Positions 11,346 to 23,974 are shown, counted from the stretch's first letter. The stretch is 64,000 nt of DNA from Gossypium raimondii (GCF_025698545.1 NC_068565.1:6014001-6078000); one strand, 5' to 3'. Translations and numbers: made by a program. Notes: a model not told the origin generated them from the sequence alone.

Positions 11346-13147
11346 AAAACATAGTTGATCCGAAACTGGAAGAGTTAGGGAAAGACATGGTTAATAGCTG
11401 TCGAGGGTTGCCATTAGCCATCATTGTATTGGGAGGCATTTTCGCTACAAAGAGTTCAATACATGAATGGCAAATCGTGCGTAAAAATGCTAAATCATAC
11501 TTAAAGAAAGGAAAAGGTGCCCAACAAATTGAGCATGTGTTAGCCTTGAGTTATGATGATTTGCCGCCTTATTTAAGACCATGTTTCCTTTATTTGAGTC
11601 AATTTCCAGAAGATTTCCAGATACCTGCAGAAACATTGATTCAACTGTGGGTTGCAGAAGGCATTGTGTCATCAACAGAGGATGAAGGTAATGGAGAAGT
11701 TATGGAGGATGTTGCAGAAGGCTTCTTAGATGAGCTTGTGGAAAGGTGTATGGTTCAAGTTGGGGAAAGAGACGCAACCTTCAAGGTCAGAACTTGCCAC
11801 ATGCACGATCTAATGAGAGATCTTTGCCTGTCCATAGCAAAGCAAGAAAATTTTCTCAGCATCATCAATGATTCCTCATTGTCTCCATCCAATACGAGGG
11901 CAGTCCGTAGAATTGCTGTACATCATCACATTCATGTTCAGCGCATTAAAAGTAGTATCCCTCTTAGATCCATCTTGTTCTTTTCGCACCCGTTTGATGT
12001 GGATTTGGAACCCTGTCTAAGGGATGATGATGATGATCTTCGGTGGTTTGCCTGCTTGGTTTGTGTAATTTTGAAATGGCAGAGATCTTGGAATTACATG
12101 TTCGGAAATTTTAAGCTGCTTAGAGTTCTAAGCTTTGAAGAAGGAGGGGAAGGATATTCGGGATTTAAGTTATCTAGTGCTATAGGTAATCTCATCCATA
12201 TTAGATTCTTGAATTTATGTGGTATTCAATTCAATTGGCCAAAAATCCCTTCGTCTCTGGGCAACTTAAGGTGTTTGCAAACCTTGGATTTAAGAATTTC
12301 TAGTCAAGCTGATGATGGTGTTATGAATGTACCTAACATAATATGGAAGTTGGAACAGTTAAGACATCTCTATCTCCCGCAGAGCATGACTGATGAGACC
12401 AAATTGAAGTTGCACACATTGACAAACATTTTAACACTAATCGACTTCAACACAGGGAACTGCTTCGTTGCAGATCTTTCCAAGTTCACAAAACTTAGAA
12501 AGTTGGGGATTCTTGGGCCATTCAATATTGATGATTTTAAGGAGGAGCTGGATAAGAATCTGCCAATTATAGCAAGTGACTGCCTTCGGTCCTTGTCTAT
12601 TTGGAATGATGAAGGAATAGATTCAAAAGTATTAGCTCACCTCCTTTCAAGTTGTGTTAATTTGTGTGAGTTGACTTTACGAGTGAAGATAGAGAAGTTA
12701 CCAGATTTTCACCATTTCTCTTCGAGTATCGCTTATGTACACTTGACAGAGTGCATGCTTGTGGAAGATCCTATGCCAACACTAGAGAAGCTGCCCAATT
12801 TAAGGGTTCTGGAATTATATGATCAGAAAGCTTTCATTGGAAAGGAAATGGTTTGCTCTGCACCCGGTTTTCCTAAACTTGAGTCTCTAACCCTTAGTTG
12901 GCTTTCGAATTTGGAGGAGTGGGAGGTGGAAGAAGGAGCCATGCCTGCTCTACGCTATTTGGAGATTTATGGTTGTAAAAAACTGAAGATGCTTCCAGAT
13001 GGATTGAGATTCATTACAACACTCCAAGAATTGAAGATTCGGAGTATGCCAAAGGAATTTAAAGATAAAATGGTGCAAGGAAGAGAAGATTTCTACAAAG
13101 TCCAACACATTCCTTCCATCATATTTTATAATATCTACAATGTGTGA
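11346..13147 (+). CDS. Intact second coding exon of CNL-A (ARC2-LRR)
   Basis: The exon has 1,802 bp open to TGA at 13145-13147, about 600 aa if spliced in phase to exon 1. It opens with NIVDPKLEELGKDMV, then GLPLAIIVLGG (GLPL motif), CFLYLSQFPED (RNBS-D), QLWVAEGI, CHMHDLMRDLC (MHD switch) and a run of leucine-rich repeats. In the family this part holds the nucleotide-state switch and the ligand-sensing repeats. An internal ATG at 11387 is in frame, so an N-terminally truncated protein is possible, but nothing shows a promoter for it. It belongs to the broken gene 2068-13147. Confidence 0.75.
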
Positions 13148-13720
13148 AATTTATCACTTCTTCTTGATTAAAAACCTATGAATTCAGGGTATGTATTTAT
13201 AATCTCTTCTTCTCCCCGGTAGAACTATCATCCATACTCTTTGAAATAATTTGCGTAGAATTTTGTTTCTAGGGAAAAACAGAGTATGCATGGTTTTGCA
13301 AATTTGTAAATCAATGAAACTGACATTCTTTTTTTCAGGAGAACCAAGTGTCAAGTGTGGTGTCGTGCTCAATTGGATGCATCAATAAGGTAATCCATTT
13401 GAAACTAGGTTTCTTAAATCATGACGACAAGTACGTGTTCAATTTTGTTAATATTTCATTTGATAATCCTTTTATTCAGAAAATAATCAGACCCTGATTT
13501 CAACCTAAGTTTAATAAAGACTAGTATTTATATTCCAGGTAAAAGGAGGCTGCCATTTGTTGATGCTGATCTGTGGCCACCCTCTTTCTAGTGTTGTAAA
13601 ATTGTCGATTTTGATGTGGTATTGTATCTGTTCGTTGATTACTGAACCCTCTTTGGTTTCTTCTCTTTTCTATTAATTTTATTTCTGTTTAGCCTCTCCT
13701 TTTAATTTTGTTTCTTCCCC
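13148..13720 (+). other. 3' untranslated region of CNL-A with two candidate introns
   Basis: After the stop there are three exon-like blocks shared with copies B and C: up to 13188, 13339-13389 and from 13539. They are separated by GT-AG intervals (donor at 13189, acceptor ending 13338; donor at 13390, acceptor ending 13538). The last block contains 'gatctgtggccaccct'. A second, diverged copy of the tail of this UTR appears at about 14222-14430. Confidence 0.55.
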
Positions 13721-14430
13721 TCCTACTTTTGGTTATCACTTAATTATTTGATTTGAACATACCAAAATTCATATCAAATAACAAAAAGAATATAAATCTG
13801 GCCTTTTTCTGTTTCAATTGTAATCCATATCTTGGCCTGCTTACATGTCCCATTTCACTTTCATTTTTTGTTTTTTGCTTTTCTTTTATGGGCAATATAA
13901 TTTCTGGTCCCTATACTTGGCAGCTAGTTCCACTTTAGAATATGTACTTTTTTTTTATCCACTTTGATACTTGAACTTGGCAACTAGATTCATTTTGGTT
14001 CCCATACTTGAAAATTATAAAAGTATGATTACATGGCATTACGAGATTATGCCACATCATCATTTAAAAATTAAAAAATTTATATAAATTTTTAAGTGAT
14101 GATGTGGTATGCTATTAGAGTGTCATATAGAGTGTTCTAATAACCGAACTAATGGTTGAATCGGTCAAATCACTGATTCTTGTCTCAGTTTTTTATTTTT
14201 ACTAGTTTCAAGCAACTTTCAATTTAATGTTGTAAAATATTCTATTTTGATGTTATATTATATCTTCTATTTTACGATGTCCGTTGATTAATGTAACCTC
14301 TTTGGTTTGGTCTACAACTTAATAAATAAAAAATATGACTCCTCAGCTTCTTATCTTTTCTGTTAATTTTATTTCTCTTTAGCTCAAATTTTGCATGCCT
14401 CTCCTTTTAATTTTGTTTCACCTATAGTTC
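13721..14430. repeat. Duplicated UTR tail around a decayed inverted repeat
   Basis: 14222-14430 repeats the UTR tail of CNL-A ('aacctctttggtttggtc', 'tatgactcctcagcttct'). The stretch between has an inverted pair, 'gccacatcatcatttaaaaa' near 14050 and 'tttttaagtgatgatgtgg' near 14090. Similar pairs occur in the introns near 10,850-10,930 and 18,505-18,560. It looks like a small decayed MITE inserted in the UTR. Confidence 0.4.
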
Positions 14431-14479
14431 ATCAATATTGAGTTGAGTTTGAAGAAATACGTCTATTTCACACATGGTT

Positions 14480-14767
14480 CATCGGGTTACAAAGATTGGG
14501 TCTTCCCTTCTTTATTATTTATACGTACTTTGTTTTGCCAATTACTATTTCTTTGGTGGAAACTTTTATTCCTTATTCTTTTGTTTGTCGTGTTCCCTGT
14601 TTGTTCTTTGCTTCAAGCTTTTGTGCAACTTTTTGAATCACTTAAACCCGTTCCGCAAGCAAGATTGATTCTTTGTTTAAAACCTTGAACACCATAAAGG
14701 GGCAATATCAATGTTATCAGAAAGCAAAGGTTTTTTTTGCTTTGAATTTTTTTTAAAAACAAAAATC
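14480..14767 (+). promoter_or_regulatory. Promoter and leader of CNL-B
   Basis: The 3' half (from 'tttgttctttgcttcaagct' near 14601) matches the leaders of copies A and C, with a 37-base internal deletion. The 5' half is unrelated. The shared upstream ATG at 14711 is here in frame with the CNL start at 14768 with no stop between, adding 19 residues if used. Confidence 0.45.
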
Positions 14768-16240
14768 ATGGATTCCTCAGCCATTTCATCCGTTATCCAG
14801 ACTGTTGGGAGGTTGCTAATTCAGGAAGCCACATCGTTGATGGGCGTGAAGGACCAAGTTGAGGATTTGCAAAAGGAGCTTGAATGGATGCAAAGTTTCC
14901 TGAAGGAGGCAGACGCGAGGAAAGTTGATAATGAGGTGGTGCGCACCAGTATTAATGAAATCAGAGAATTGGCGTATGATGCCGAAGATGTGATCGAGAC
15001 TTTTGCTCTCAAAGTTGCACCTAGAAGGAAAGGAGGTTTCTCTAATGTCATCAAAAGATTTGCTTGCATCCTTAACGATTGAGGGTTGCTCTGCCAAACC
15101 AAGTGTGAGATTCAGAAAATCACAGCCAGAATCACCCAATGGACTCGCCGATTGCAAACCTATGATGTAAAACAGCCAAGGGATGGAGCAGGGTCAAGTT
15201 CTTCAAATCAAAGGCGAGAATTGAGGCGGCCTTATCCTCATATTGTCGACGACAATGTTGTTGGGTTGCATGATGATATCAAGAAGTTGGTGTCAATTCT
15301 TGTTGATGACGAAAGCGATTGCAAGGTTGTTTCCATATGGGGAATGGGTGGTATTGGCAAGACCACTCTTGCCAAGAAAATATTCCGCCACAGTCAAGTT
15401 ATTGGTCATTTCAATCGCTTGGCTTGGGTATATGTTTCTCAACAATTCCAAAAAGTAAGAGTTTGGAAGACATTTTATCTAGTCTTCAAATTGAAAACAA
15501 TGCTGACAGAGATGAAGAGTTAGCAGAGATATTACATAACTTCTTGAAGGATAACAAATGTTTGGTGATAATAGATGACATTTGGAGCATAGAGGCTTGG
15601 GATAGTCTTAAGTCTGCTTTTCCAGTTGCAATGAACACTAACAGCAAGTTCTTGCTCACCTCTCGGAACAAAGAGATAATTTCGCATGCAGATAGAAGAG
15701 GATACCTATATGAATTGCAGTGTTTAAAGGATCGTGAAAGCTGGAAATTATTTTCAAAAGATAGCGTTTTCTCTAGCACATTCTACTGGTACTTATTTAT
15801 CTTATTTCTAATATATTATTCTACATTTATTTTTCATGTTATTTTTTTATATTTTTATATTAAAAGTTATAAAGTATATCATTTTAAAGAGAGATTTATT
15901 TATTTGGGTAAATATATGGGAGAATTTTAAAATTTGTGTGTAATTTGAGATCAACAATATAAAATTCATATATTTTAGTAAATATAAAGAAGATTTTAGG
16001 AGTGTTAACACTTTGAATTGATTAATTCTAAAATAGTAGCATTTAAGATTTTAAAAATTTTAAAAATCTTTATCCAAACACATTCTTTAAAGCAATTAGA
16101 TATTGTTAATACTTCCCAATTATTTTCAATAAGTTTGGAAAGTTTAGATTAAAATTAATGGTTAGGTAAATATTAACTTTTCTTATTTTTAATATGATTT
16201 GAAATATAAGTTACTTTATAGGTTAATATACGTTTTTGTC

Positions 16241-17864
16241 GGGCAAATAACCAACAAAAGCTCCTTTATTTTTAAAATTACCGAAATGGGTCAGGTTCTG
16301 AATTAATTACCGAAATGGACCATTTCTCCCAAAAACGCGTCCACGTCAGCACGTTGTCAGGGGATAAAACAGGAAAACACTTCCTTAAGGAAGCACTTTG
16401 TCCACGTGGACAAAAAACGCTTCCTCAAGGAAGTGCTTTGTCCACGTGGACAGAAAACGCTTCCTTGAGGGAGCGCTTTGTGTCCACGTGGACAAAGTGC
16501 TTCCTTGTGAAAGCATTTTCCCCGTTTTTTAGGATTTAGGGTTTTTTGCAATTAGAGTTAGGGTTTTTGAGTTATTAGATTTTAGGGTTTTAAGGAAAAA
16601 AATTAAATAAATAAGGGTTTAAGGTTTAGGATTTCTTAATTAAATTAATTATAAATTTTAAAATATTAGAAATTATTTATAAATTATTTATTAAGTCTAA
16701 CTTTATTTAAATATAGTTAAATATTGATTACAATTATTATATTTTTCTCTAATTTTGAATTTAAACTTTTACAATTTAAAATATATATTAAATATTAAAA
16801 TATTAAAATTTATGTTAAATTCCATTAAATAAAGTTATTAATACTTATTTATAAATCATTCACTAACAATCAATAAAATATTTACCCATGATCTTAAAAC
16901 CTTAATTAAGGAATTATTATCCCTAAAATATTCTATTATTAATATGATTGTATTATATTAAATTTCATGTACTTTTTGCATATTATATTATATTAATATT
17001 TTAATTTATTATAAATTTAAAATTACAGGAAAAGATAAATTTAATATATATATAAACTTTTAACTTTTTCTGTTTTTATAAGAAAATTATTTTCTATTTT
17101 AAAATTTGAAAATACAAAATTCATTATATATTTTATTTTTAATTTATTATTAAAAATTCTTTTAATAAATTTAATTTTACTAAAAACATTTAATTTTATT
17201 AGTTTATTTTTTAGAAGAGTTTAAAATATATAACGAATAACAACTAGTTTTATTTGATTTTTCTTTAAAACCCTAAATACTAAACCCCAATCTAACTTTT
17301 TTAAAATTTATAATTAATTTACTCAAGTAACCCTAAACCCTAATTTATTTAATTTTTCCCTTAAAACCCTAAACCCTAATCTAATTTTTTAAAATTTATA
17401 ATTAATTTACTCAATTAACCCTAAACCCTAATTTATTTAATTTTTTCCTTAAAACCATAAACACTAAACCCTAATCTATTTTTTAAAATTTATAATTAGT
17501 TTAATTAAGAAACCCTAAACCCTTATTTATTTAATTTTTTTCCTTAAACCCTAAAATCTAAAAACTCAAAACCCCTAAAACCCTAGCTCTAGTAGAAAAA
17601 AACCCTAACTCTTAAAAAACGGGAAAAGTGCTTACTTGAGGAAGCACTTTGTCCACGTGGACACAAAGTGCTCCCTCAAGGAAGCGTTTTCTGTCCACAT
17701 GGACAAAGAGCTTCCTTGAGGAAGCGTTTTCCTACTTTATTCCCTGAAAACGCGCTGACGTGGATGCGTTTTTGAGGGAAATGGTCCATTTCGGTAATTA
17801 ATTCAAAACCTGACCCATTTTGATAATTTTAAAAATAAAGGGGCTTTTAATGGTTATTTGTCCC
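16241..17864. mobile_element. Large foldback element with CACGTG palindrome arrays
   Basis: The element is 1,624 bp. Its ends are inverted: gggcaaataacc at 16241 and ggttatttgtccc ending 17864. The arms run for about 300-400 bp. A probable 8-bp target duplication, 'tttttgtc' at 16233-16240 and 'tttttgcc' at 17865-17872 (one mismatch), suggests a hAT- or Mutator-type mechanism. Each arm carries three to four units of about 45 bp that combine two palindromes, a 'cttcctcaaggaag' type and 'ttgtccacgtggacaa'. The core is A/T-rich and on the right contains about three and a half units of about 90 bp with paired 'accctaaaccctaa'. There is no transposase, so it is non-autonomous. It lies in the intron of a dead gene. 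Confidence 0.8.
17264..17600. repeat. Tandem ~90-bp units with telomere-like pairs
   Basis: About 3.5 diverged units each contain 'aaaccctaaaccctaat' or a decayed form, followed by 'ttttaaaatttataatta'. The inverted counterpart in the left arm (about 16535-16680) has roughly one unit, so the right side has expanded. The telomere-type heptamers come only in twos and are scattered, so this is not a telomere. Confidence 0.65.
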
Positions 17865-18345
17865 TTTTTGCCACTTAATTATAATTCAATATAATGAAGA
17901 ATGATGTGACGTTTTCATAGTCAATGACATATTGACATGTGCCACTCCCATCACGTGCCACTCTCATTATAGTGGAGAATGAGAAAAAATTAAAATTTAT
18001 TTTAAAAATAAGAAAGAAAATAAAATTTTAAAAAATAAATATTTTTTTATGTTTTATGTTTTTCGATTGTTTTGAAAAGTTTTAATTTTCAAAATTTATT
18101 GAATTCTAAATATTAAAATTTCAAAATATAGACCTTTTCAGCTCCATCTTTTTAAAATGTTTATAATTAAAAATATTTTATTAAATTCTTCTAAACTTTA
18201 GGTTTTAAAACCATTTCTATTATTTGTTGCTCTTTCTTCACTTGTAATAAGGAGAGTGATATGTGATGCCAATGTTTTACCAACCTAAAATGTCATCTCA
18301 TACTTCTTTAACGGGTAAAGTATCTAATTCAATGTAACTGTGAAT

Positions 18346-20032
18346 TGTAGATAAGGTATAGATTAAAAGCTAAATTGCAAATTAAAATTTTCATATATTT
18401 AAGGCATAAAATAACATGGAAATATTTTTCATCTAAGTCCTTGAATTTTTTGGTCTATATTAGTTTTGGAACCTGGCTAGTTTTCATAGGACCCTAAACT
18501 TAGATTTAGTTAATGCATGATGATGTGATACTTTGAGATTATACTATATCATCACTTAATTTTTTTAAAATTTAAATATTTTATATCTTATATAAATCTT
18601 TAATGAAATTCAAGTTTAGGGATCAAAAGTAAAACCAAGTTGTCAAGTTTCAAGACTGATGTAAATAAAAAAGTTCACGAATAAAATTGAAAAATTTATC
18701 AAGTTCGTAGATTATATATTGTTTATCCTTATATTTAATAGTATTTTTTTTGTTAAGTACTAAATTTCTAAATTTATTTATTGTTTTGAAACAATATTTT
18801 ATTTGATATATTAATTTTAGTAAACTCAAAAGAATGTATTGATACAATACTTCCTCCCCCACATTCTTATTATCTATAATAGTGTTAACTTTAAAACTTA
18901 ATATTTTTGCTTAACAAATTTATTCTATCTGAATATGTATTTTATTATTTAAATTAATAAATATTTAATAATGGTCTTCACAAGGTATTAATCTAGCTTA
19001 AAATTAATAAAATTTAAATATAATTTTGATTAATTTATTTAATTTTAATTTTAATTTTTATATAATGCCTACATTTACACATAAACCTTCTAAATCCTTA
19101 AATCGGAGGGAAAATGCATTTAAATACACTTGAAATCACATCCTTTTCATTGTTGCAATAGCAATGGTGCCAATTGAGTGAAATTTCAATCAACATCTAA
19201 AATTAACTAAACTATGGGATAAATCCCCAAAACTACAAATAAACTTTGATTGAAAGTGCAATTTGATACATGAAATTTTATGGTACAATTATACTCATGA
19301 AGCTTTGATTGTGATTCAAATACCAAATCGATTTTATGGTGCAATTTAAATCAGTGAAATTATAAAATTTTATTAATGGATTTGGTATTTGATTGAATGT
19401 ACAATTTCTTTCTGTATATTGTGTTTTAAGTCGATTCAAATACCAAATCAATTTTATGGTTCGATATTATTGCACCAGATTTTATGGTACTTAATTTTAA
19501 GTACTTAAAATTTCAATTTATTATACAACACCTAAGTTTATCTCTTTCGCTACTAGAAATTATAATATACAAATAATATCAATCAACAAACTAAGTTTAT
19601 GTCCTTGGCTTCTTAAATCTTTTGTTAGAAATGAAAGAAATCAAAGAAAAGAAAAGTTAAAAATAGGGAAAAAAGTAATTAAATTGCTTTAAAAGAAAAA
19701 GTATAGAGATGAGATGTAAGTTGATAAAAATTCTTCTTAAATGACTATTTAAGTATCATGTCAACTTGTCATTTCTTCATTAATGGTCTAGTAATTAAAT
19801 ATACAATTTGATAATGTTAGTGAGTCTTTCAAAATAGATTAAAGTTCATTCATCAAAATATAATTTAAATTTCTGCAGCTTACCCTTAAAATAGTGCTGG
19901 AGGATATCAAGATCCAGAAAAGCATTATTGTTATTCAAGTGTTAACCAAACAATTAACTTATTTATTCAAAAGCTACGGAAGATGTAGTGAAGAGAAGTA
20001 ATTTGATGTTCTTATTGCTTGTTATTTTACAG
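18346..20032 (+). other. Rest of CNL-B intron, A/T-rich
   Basis: No coding sequence was found. A 'gatgatgtgatactt' ... 'atatcatcactta' inverted pair at about 18510-18560 matches the decayed MITE seen at 14050. The acceptor 'ttattttacag' ends at 20032 and matches copy A. Confidence 0.5.
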
Positions 20033-21787
20033 AAAACACAGTTGATCCAAAACTGTATGAGCTGGGGAAAGACATGGTTAATACCTGTCGAGGGTTGCCA
20101 TTAGCCATCATTGTATTGGGAGGAATTTTGGCTACAAAGAGTTAAATACATGAATGGCAAATTGTGCATAAAAATGCTAAACCATACTTGAAGAAAGGCA
20201 AAGGTGCCCAACATATTGAGCATGTGTTAGCCTTGAGTTATGATGATTTGCCGCCTTATTTAAGATCATGTTTCCTTTATTTGAGCCAATTTCCAGAAGA
20301 TTACCAGATACCTGCAGAAAGATTGATTCAACTATGGGTTGCAGAAGGCATTGTGTCATCAACAGAGGATGAAGGAAATGGAGGAGAAGTTATGGAGGAT
20401 GTTGCAGAAGGCTTCTTAGATGAGCTTGTGGAAAGGTGTATGGTTCAAGTTGGGCCAAGAGGCCCAACCTTGAAGGTCAAAACTTGCCACATGCACGATC
20501 TAATGAGAGATCTTTGCCTGTCAATAGCAAAGCAAGAAAAATTTCTTAGCATAATCAATGATTCCTCATTGTCCATCCAATACGAGGGCAGTCCGTAGAA
20601 TTGCTGTACATCGACACATTCATGTTCAGCGCATTAAAAGTAGTATCCCTCTTAGATCCATCTTGTTCTTTTGGCACCCGTTTGACTTGAATTTGGAACC
20701 CTGTCTAAGTGATGAGGATGATTTTTGCTTTTTGGTCTCGTTTGTTTGTGTGATGCTGAAATGGAAGAGATCTTGGAAGTACATGTTTGGAAAATTTAAG
20801 AAGCTTAGAGTTCTAAGCTTTGAAGAAGGAGGGGAAGGATATTCGGGATTTAAGTTATCTAGTGCTATAGGTAATCTCATCCAGCTTAGATGCTTGAATT
20901 TATGTGGTATTGCATTCAACAGCCCAAATATCCCTTCTTCTCTGGGCAACTTAAGGTGTTTGCAAACCTTGGATTTAAGAATACACGCTGATGATGGTGC
21001 TGTGAATGTGCCTAACATAATATGGAAGTTGGAACAGTTAAGACATTATCTCCCGCTGACGATGACTGATAAGACCAAATTGAAGTTGCACAAGTTGACA
21101 AACATTTTAACACTAATCAACTTCAACACAAGGAACTGCTTCGTTGCAGATCTTTCCAAGTTCACAAAACTTATAAAGTTGGGGATTCTTGGGCCATTCA
21201 GTATTGATGATTTTAAGGAGGAGCTGGATAAGAATCTGCCAATTATAGCAAGTGACTGCCTTCGGTCCTTGTCTATTTGGAATGATGAAGGAATAGATCC
21301 AAAAGTATTAGCTCACCTCCTTTCAAGTTGTGTTAATTTGTGTGAGTTGATTTTACGAGTAAAGATAGAGAAGTTACCAGATTTTCACCATTTCTCTTCG
21401 AGTACCGCATATGTACACTTGATAGGGTGCATGCTTGTGGAAGATCCTATGCCAACACTAGAGAAGCTGCCCAATTTAAGGGTTATGGAATTATATGTGT
21501 ATGCTTTCATTGGAAAGGAAATGGTTTGCTCTGCACTCCGTCTTCCTAAACTTGAGTCTCTAAACCTTAGTGGGCTTCGGAATTTGGAGGAGTGGAAGGT
21601 GGAAGAAGGAGCCGTGCCTGCTCTACGCCATTTGAAGATTAGTGGTTGTGAAGAACTTAGGAATTTAAAGATAAAATGGTGCAAGGAAGAGAAGATTTCA
21701 ACAAAGTCCAACACATTCCTTCCTTCATATTTTATGCTGTCTACAATGTGTGAAATTTATCACTTCTTCTTGATTAAAAACCTATGA

Positions 21788-22994
21788 ATTCAGGGTATGC
21801 ATTTATAATCTCTTCTTCTCCCCAGTAGAACTGTCAACTTCATTCTACTTTCATGCATACTCTTTGAAATAATTTGCGTAGAGTTTGGTGACTGGAGAAA
21901 AACAGAGTATGCATAGTTTTGCAAATTTGGAATCTTTGTAAATCAATGAAATTGACATTCTTTTTTCAGGAGAACCTATTGTCAAGGGTGGTGTCGTGCT
22001 CAATTGGACGCATCAATAAGGTAATGAATTTGAAACTACGTTTCTTAAATCATGAGGACAAGTACTTGTACAATTTTGTTAATATTTCATTTGATAATCT
22101 TTTTATTCAGAAACTAATCAGATTGATTGATTTCAACCCAAGTTTAATAATATCTTGTATTGATTTTGCAGGTAAAAGGAGGGACTGCCATCGGTTTATG
22201 TTGTAAAATTGTGTATCTGGATGTTATTTGATCAATGGAACCTCTTTGGTTTGGTCTAAAACTTGTAGTTAAATACTCTTATTATTATCAATAGTATGAC
22301 TCCTCAGCTTCTCCTTTTAATTTTGTTTCTTCCCCTCCGGTTTTTGGCTATCACTTAATTATTTGATTTCAACATAAAAGAAATGCAATCCAATAACATT
22401 GTAACGAGAATCACTTAAACCTGTTCCATAAGCAAGATTAATCTCAACTTATGCTTTCCCATTTCTCTACTTTATAGTTTCAAATATTATATACACTTAA
22501 AAAGAAAAAGAAAAAAGCACTAAATTTCAACTTTTGCTTTTCTTTTGTCTTGCCTCTTACCTTCCAAATCCAATATTGTTTAGCTAGCTTGTTCATTTTA
22601 TTTCTCTTTAGCAACGCTTTTACGTCTCCCCTTTTCATTTTTGTTTCTTCCTCCCCTGCTTCTGGTTATCACTTAATTCGAGTGGACTCACGCCCTACAA
22701 TGTCATAAATTAGTACAGAATTTCCCTCAAAAAATAACATCCTAAATTTCCAAGCACCAAATTCATCCTAAAAATTCATACTTCAATCATTTTCTAAAAA
22801 GAGTTTCGATCTGTAATTCAGTCTGCATTATTGTAAATTTGCTTTCAAAAAGAAATAAAAATTGTTGAATTGAAATATTTATTTGAAGACTAACTATGTT
22901 TGTTTAAAAAGTTTAATTTTATCTAACCAACCATGAAAGGTCTCGGGGGATTTTTTTTGTCCCTTTATAATCAAAACAATACATATAGTATTGA
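21788..22994 (+). other. 3' region of CNL-B and spacer
   Basis: The two introns after the stop are preserved as in A and C: donor at 21795, acceptor ending 21969; donor at 22021, acceptor ending 22171. Beyond 22200 the UTR tail is present, followed by an isolated fragment of CNL leader sequence ('gttccataagcaagatta' near 22422). The rest is unremarkable A/T-rich spacer. Confidence 0.5.
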
Positions 22995-23506
22995 TGTTGG
23001 GGATCTACCCGTATAAACAACGAGATAGAAAAGGAAGTGAAGATCGAACAAAGAAATATTTACGTAGAAAACTCATCTGAAGAGGATAAAAACCATGGGT
23101 AAAGAAAATTTCACTAAAACGGCAAAAAATTGAAAAAAGAGTACAAAATAGAAAAACAAATAAACCCTAAATCCAAAATATAAAACTCTCTCAAGGTTAT
23201 AAAAATATTTTAAATAGGCTAATATTAAAGTCCTAATATGACTAAATATTCTTAAACTAATCAGAGTTTAATTGGAAAAAGATAGTAGAGTTTAATTGAA
23301 AGAAAAAACTCGGTTTAAGTTGAATACATGGCATGACGTCATGCTCCTCCACGTCGTGACGTCGATTCTGTTTGATTTGCATTTATGCAACATCTTCTTT
23401 GTCGAGTCATATAAGGGCATAACTTGATTTTTGCAGGATATTAACCAAGTCCAAGCAGTACTTGAACTTTGCAATTGGAAGACTTTTAGTTTTCTAAACT
23501 GCCAAA

Positions 23507-23854
23507 TCAAAGTTGACTTGTGTCTACTTCCCATAAACACAGTGCTCTATCTTTTCCAATTCCTACACCCGAGAGAGAACCTCTCTTATTCAAAAAAGTC
23601 ATGCCTTTTTCGCTTGTATGACCAAGTTGCTTGTACTTCAAATGAGTCAACTCTGACTCCTTAACACATAAGGAAATTGATGTTTTACTGATCATTGTTA
23701 AATCCCGTAAAGCATAAAAACTATCAATCTTTTGACCTCTCGTCAGAACGAGAACTCCATGAGATACCTTAATGTTGCTTGACTCCATGACGATCTTACA
23801 ACCCTTCAAGTATAAACTTCGCAAGGAGATGAGATTCTTTTTTACATCAAACAT
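23507..23854 (-). pseudogene. Copia GAG-pre-integrase fragment
   Basis: The minus-strand frame reads FDVKKNLISLRSL, then CKIVMESSNIKVSHG, then LTHLKYKQLGHTSEKGM. The last is a decayed form of the W-H-x-R-L-G-H-x-S-E-x-G-M block that precedes integrase in Copia polyproteins; the Trp-His is replaced. The zinc-binding part and integrase core are missing. Confidence 0.65.
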
Positions 23855-23974
23855 GTGCCTAAATCTGAAAGTGTCTTGATAATTTCGTCGTAAATCTTGA
23901 TCTGAATGGTACTAATATTGATTACCTTATAAGGTGAATTGTTCCTCATAAGCACAACTCCACCTTCAACTGAA

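Larger units (their letters stand above)
2068..13147 (+). pseudogene. CC-NB-LRR resistance-gene copy A, disrupted
   Basis: An intact homologue (copy C, 939 aa) is the reference. Coding pieces are 2068-2640 (CC domain to P-loop), 7614-8025 (rest of the NB domain to the exon end) and 11346-13147 (GLPL, RNBS-D, MHD, LRRs). Intron 1 is 8026-11345 (GT-AG, phase 1). Relative to copy C there is a 10-bp deletion near 2171, after which the frame reaches TGA at 2191-2193. A 26-bp deletion near 2350 follows, at a repeated 'ttgct'. The two sum to 36, so the frame is lost only between them, but the intervening stop remains. A 4,968-bp Copia element sits directly after the P-loop codons (GMGGLGKTT) with a 5-bp target duplication. 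No full-length receptor can be made. The second exon is intact and could be carried in truncated transcripts. Confidence 0.9.
16216..18345. mobile_element. MITE-like block in CNL-B intron, split by a foldback element
   Basis: The left end, 'ggttaatatacg' at 16221, and the right part resume the same order as 8653-9275. The right part carries 'gccactcccatcacgtgcc' near 17940, 'gagagtgatatgtgatgcc' near 18252 and 'catctcatacttcttta' near 18293. The foldback element 16241-17864 interrupts it, so this MITE was resident first. Confidence 0.5.
14768..21787 (+). pseudogene. CC-NB-LRR resistance-gene copy B, disrupted
   Basis: It has the same two-exon layout as copy C. Exon 1 is 14768 to about 15788, the intron 15789-20032 (4.2 kb), and exon 2 starts at 20033. 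The CC domain, P-loop (GMGGIGKTT), RNBS-A, kinase-2 (CLVIIDDIW), RNBS-B, RNBS-D, MHD and LRRs are all legible. Lesions relative to copy C: TGA at 15080-15082 where C has a Gly codon; a one-base deletion near 15467; a one-base insertion near 15751; TAA at 20143-20145 (Ser codon TCA in A and C); a two-base deletion near 20572; and a deletion of about 67 bp near 21660 that removes the last LRR. The splice donor context also changed from 'acag' to 'actg', although GT remains. The number of independent lesions says old inactivation rather than sequencing error. Confidence 0.9.

Noticed and set aside
17264..17600. Telomere or interstitial telomeric array
   Set aside because: CCCTAAA occurs only in pairs within 90-bp A/T-rich units; it is part of the foldback element.
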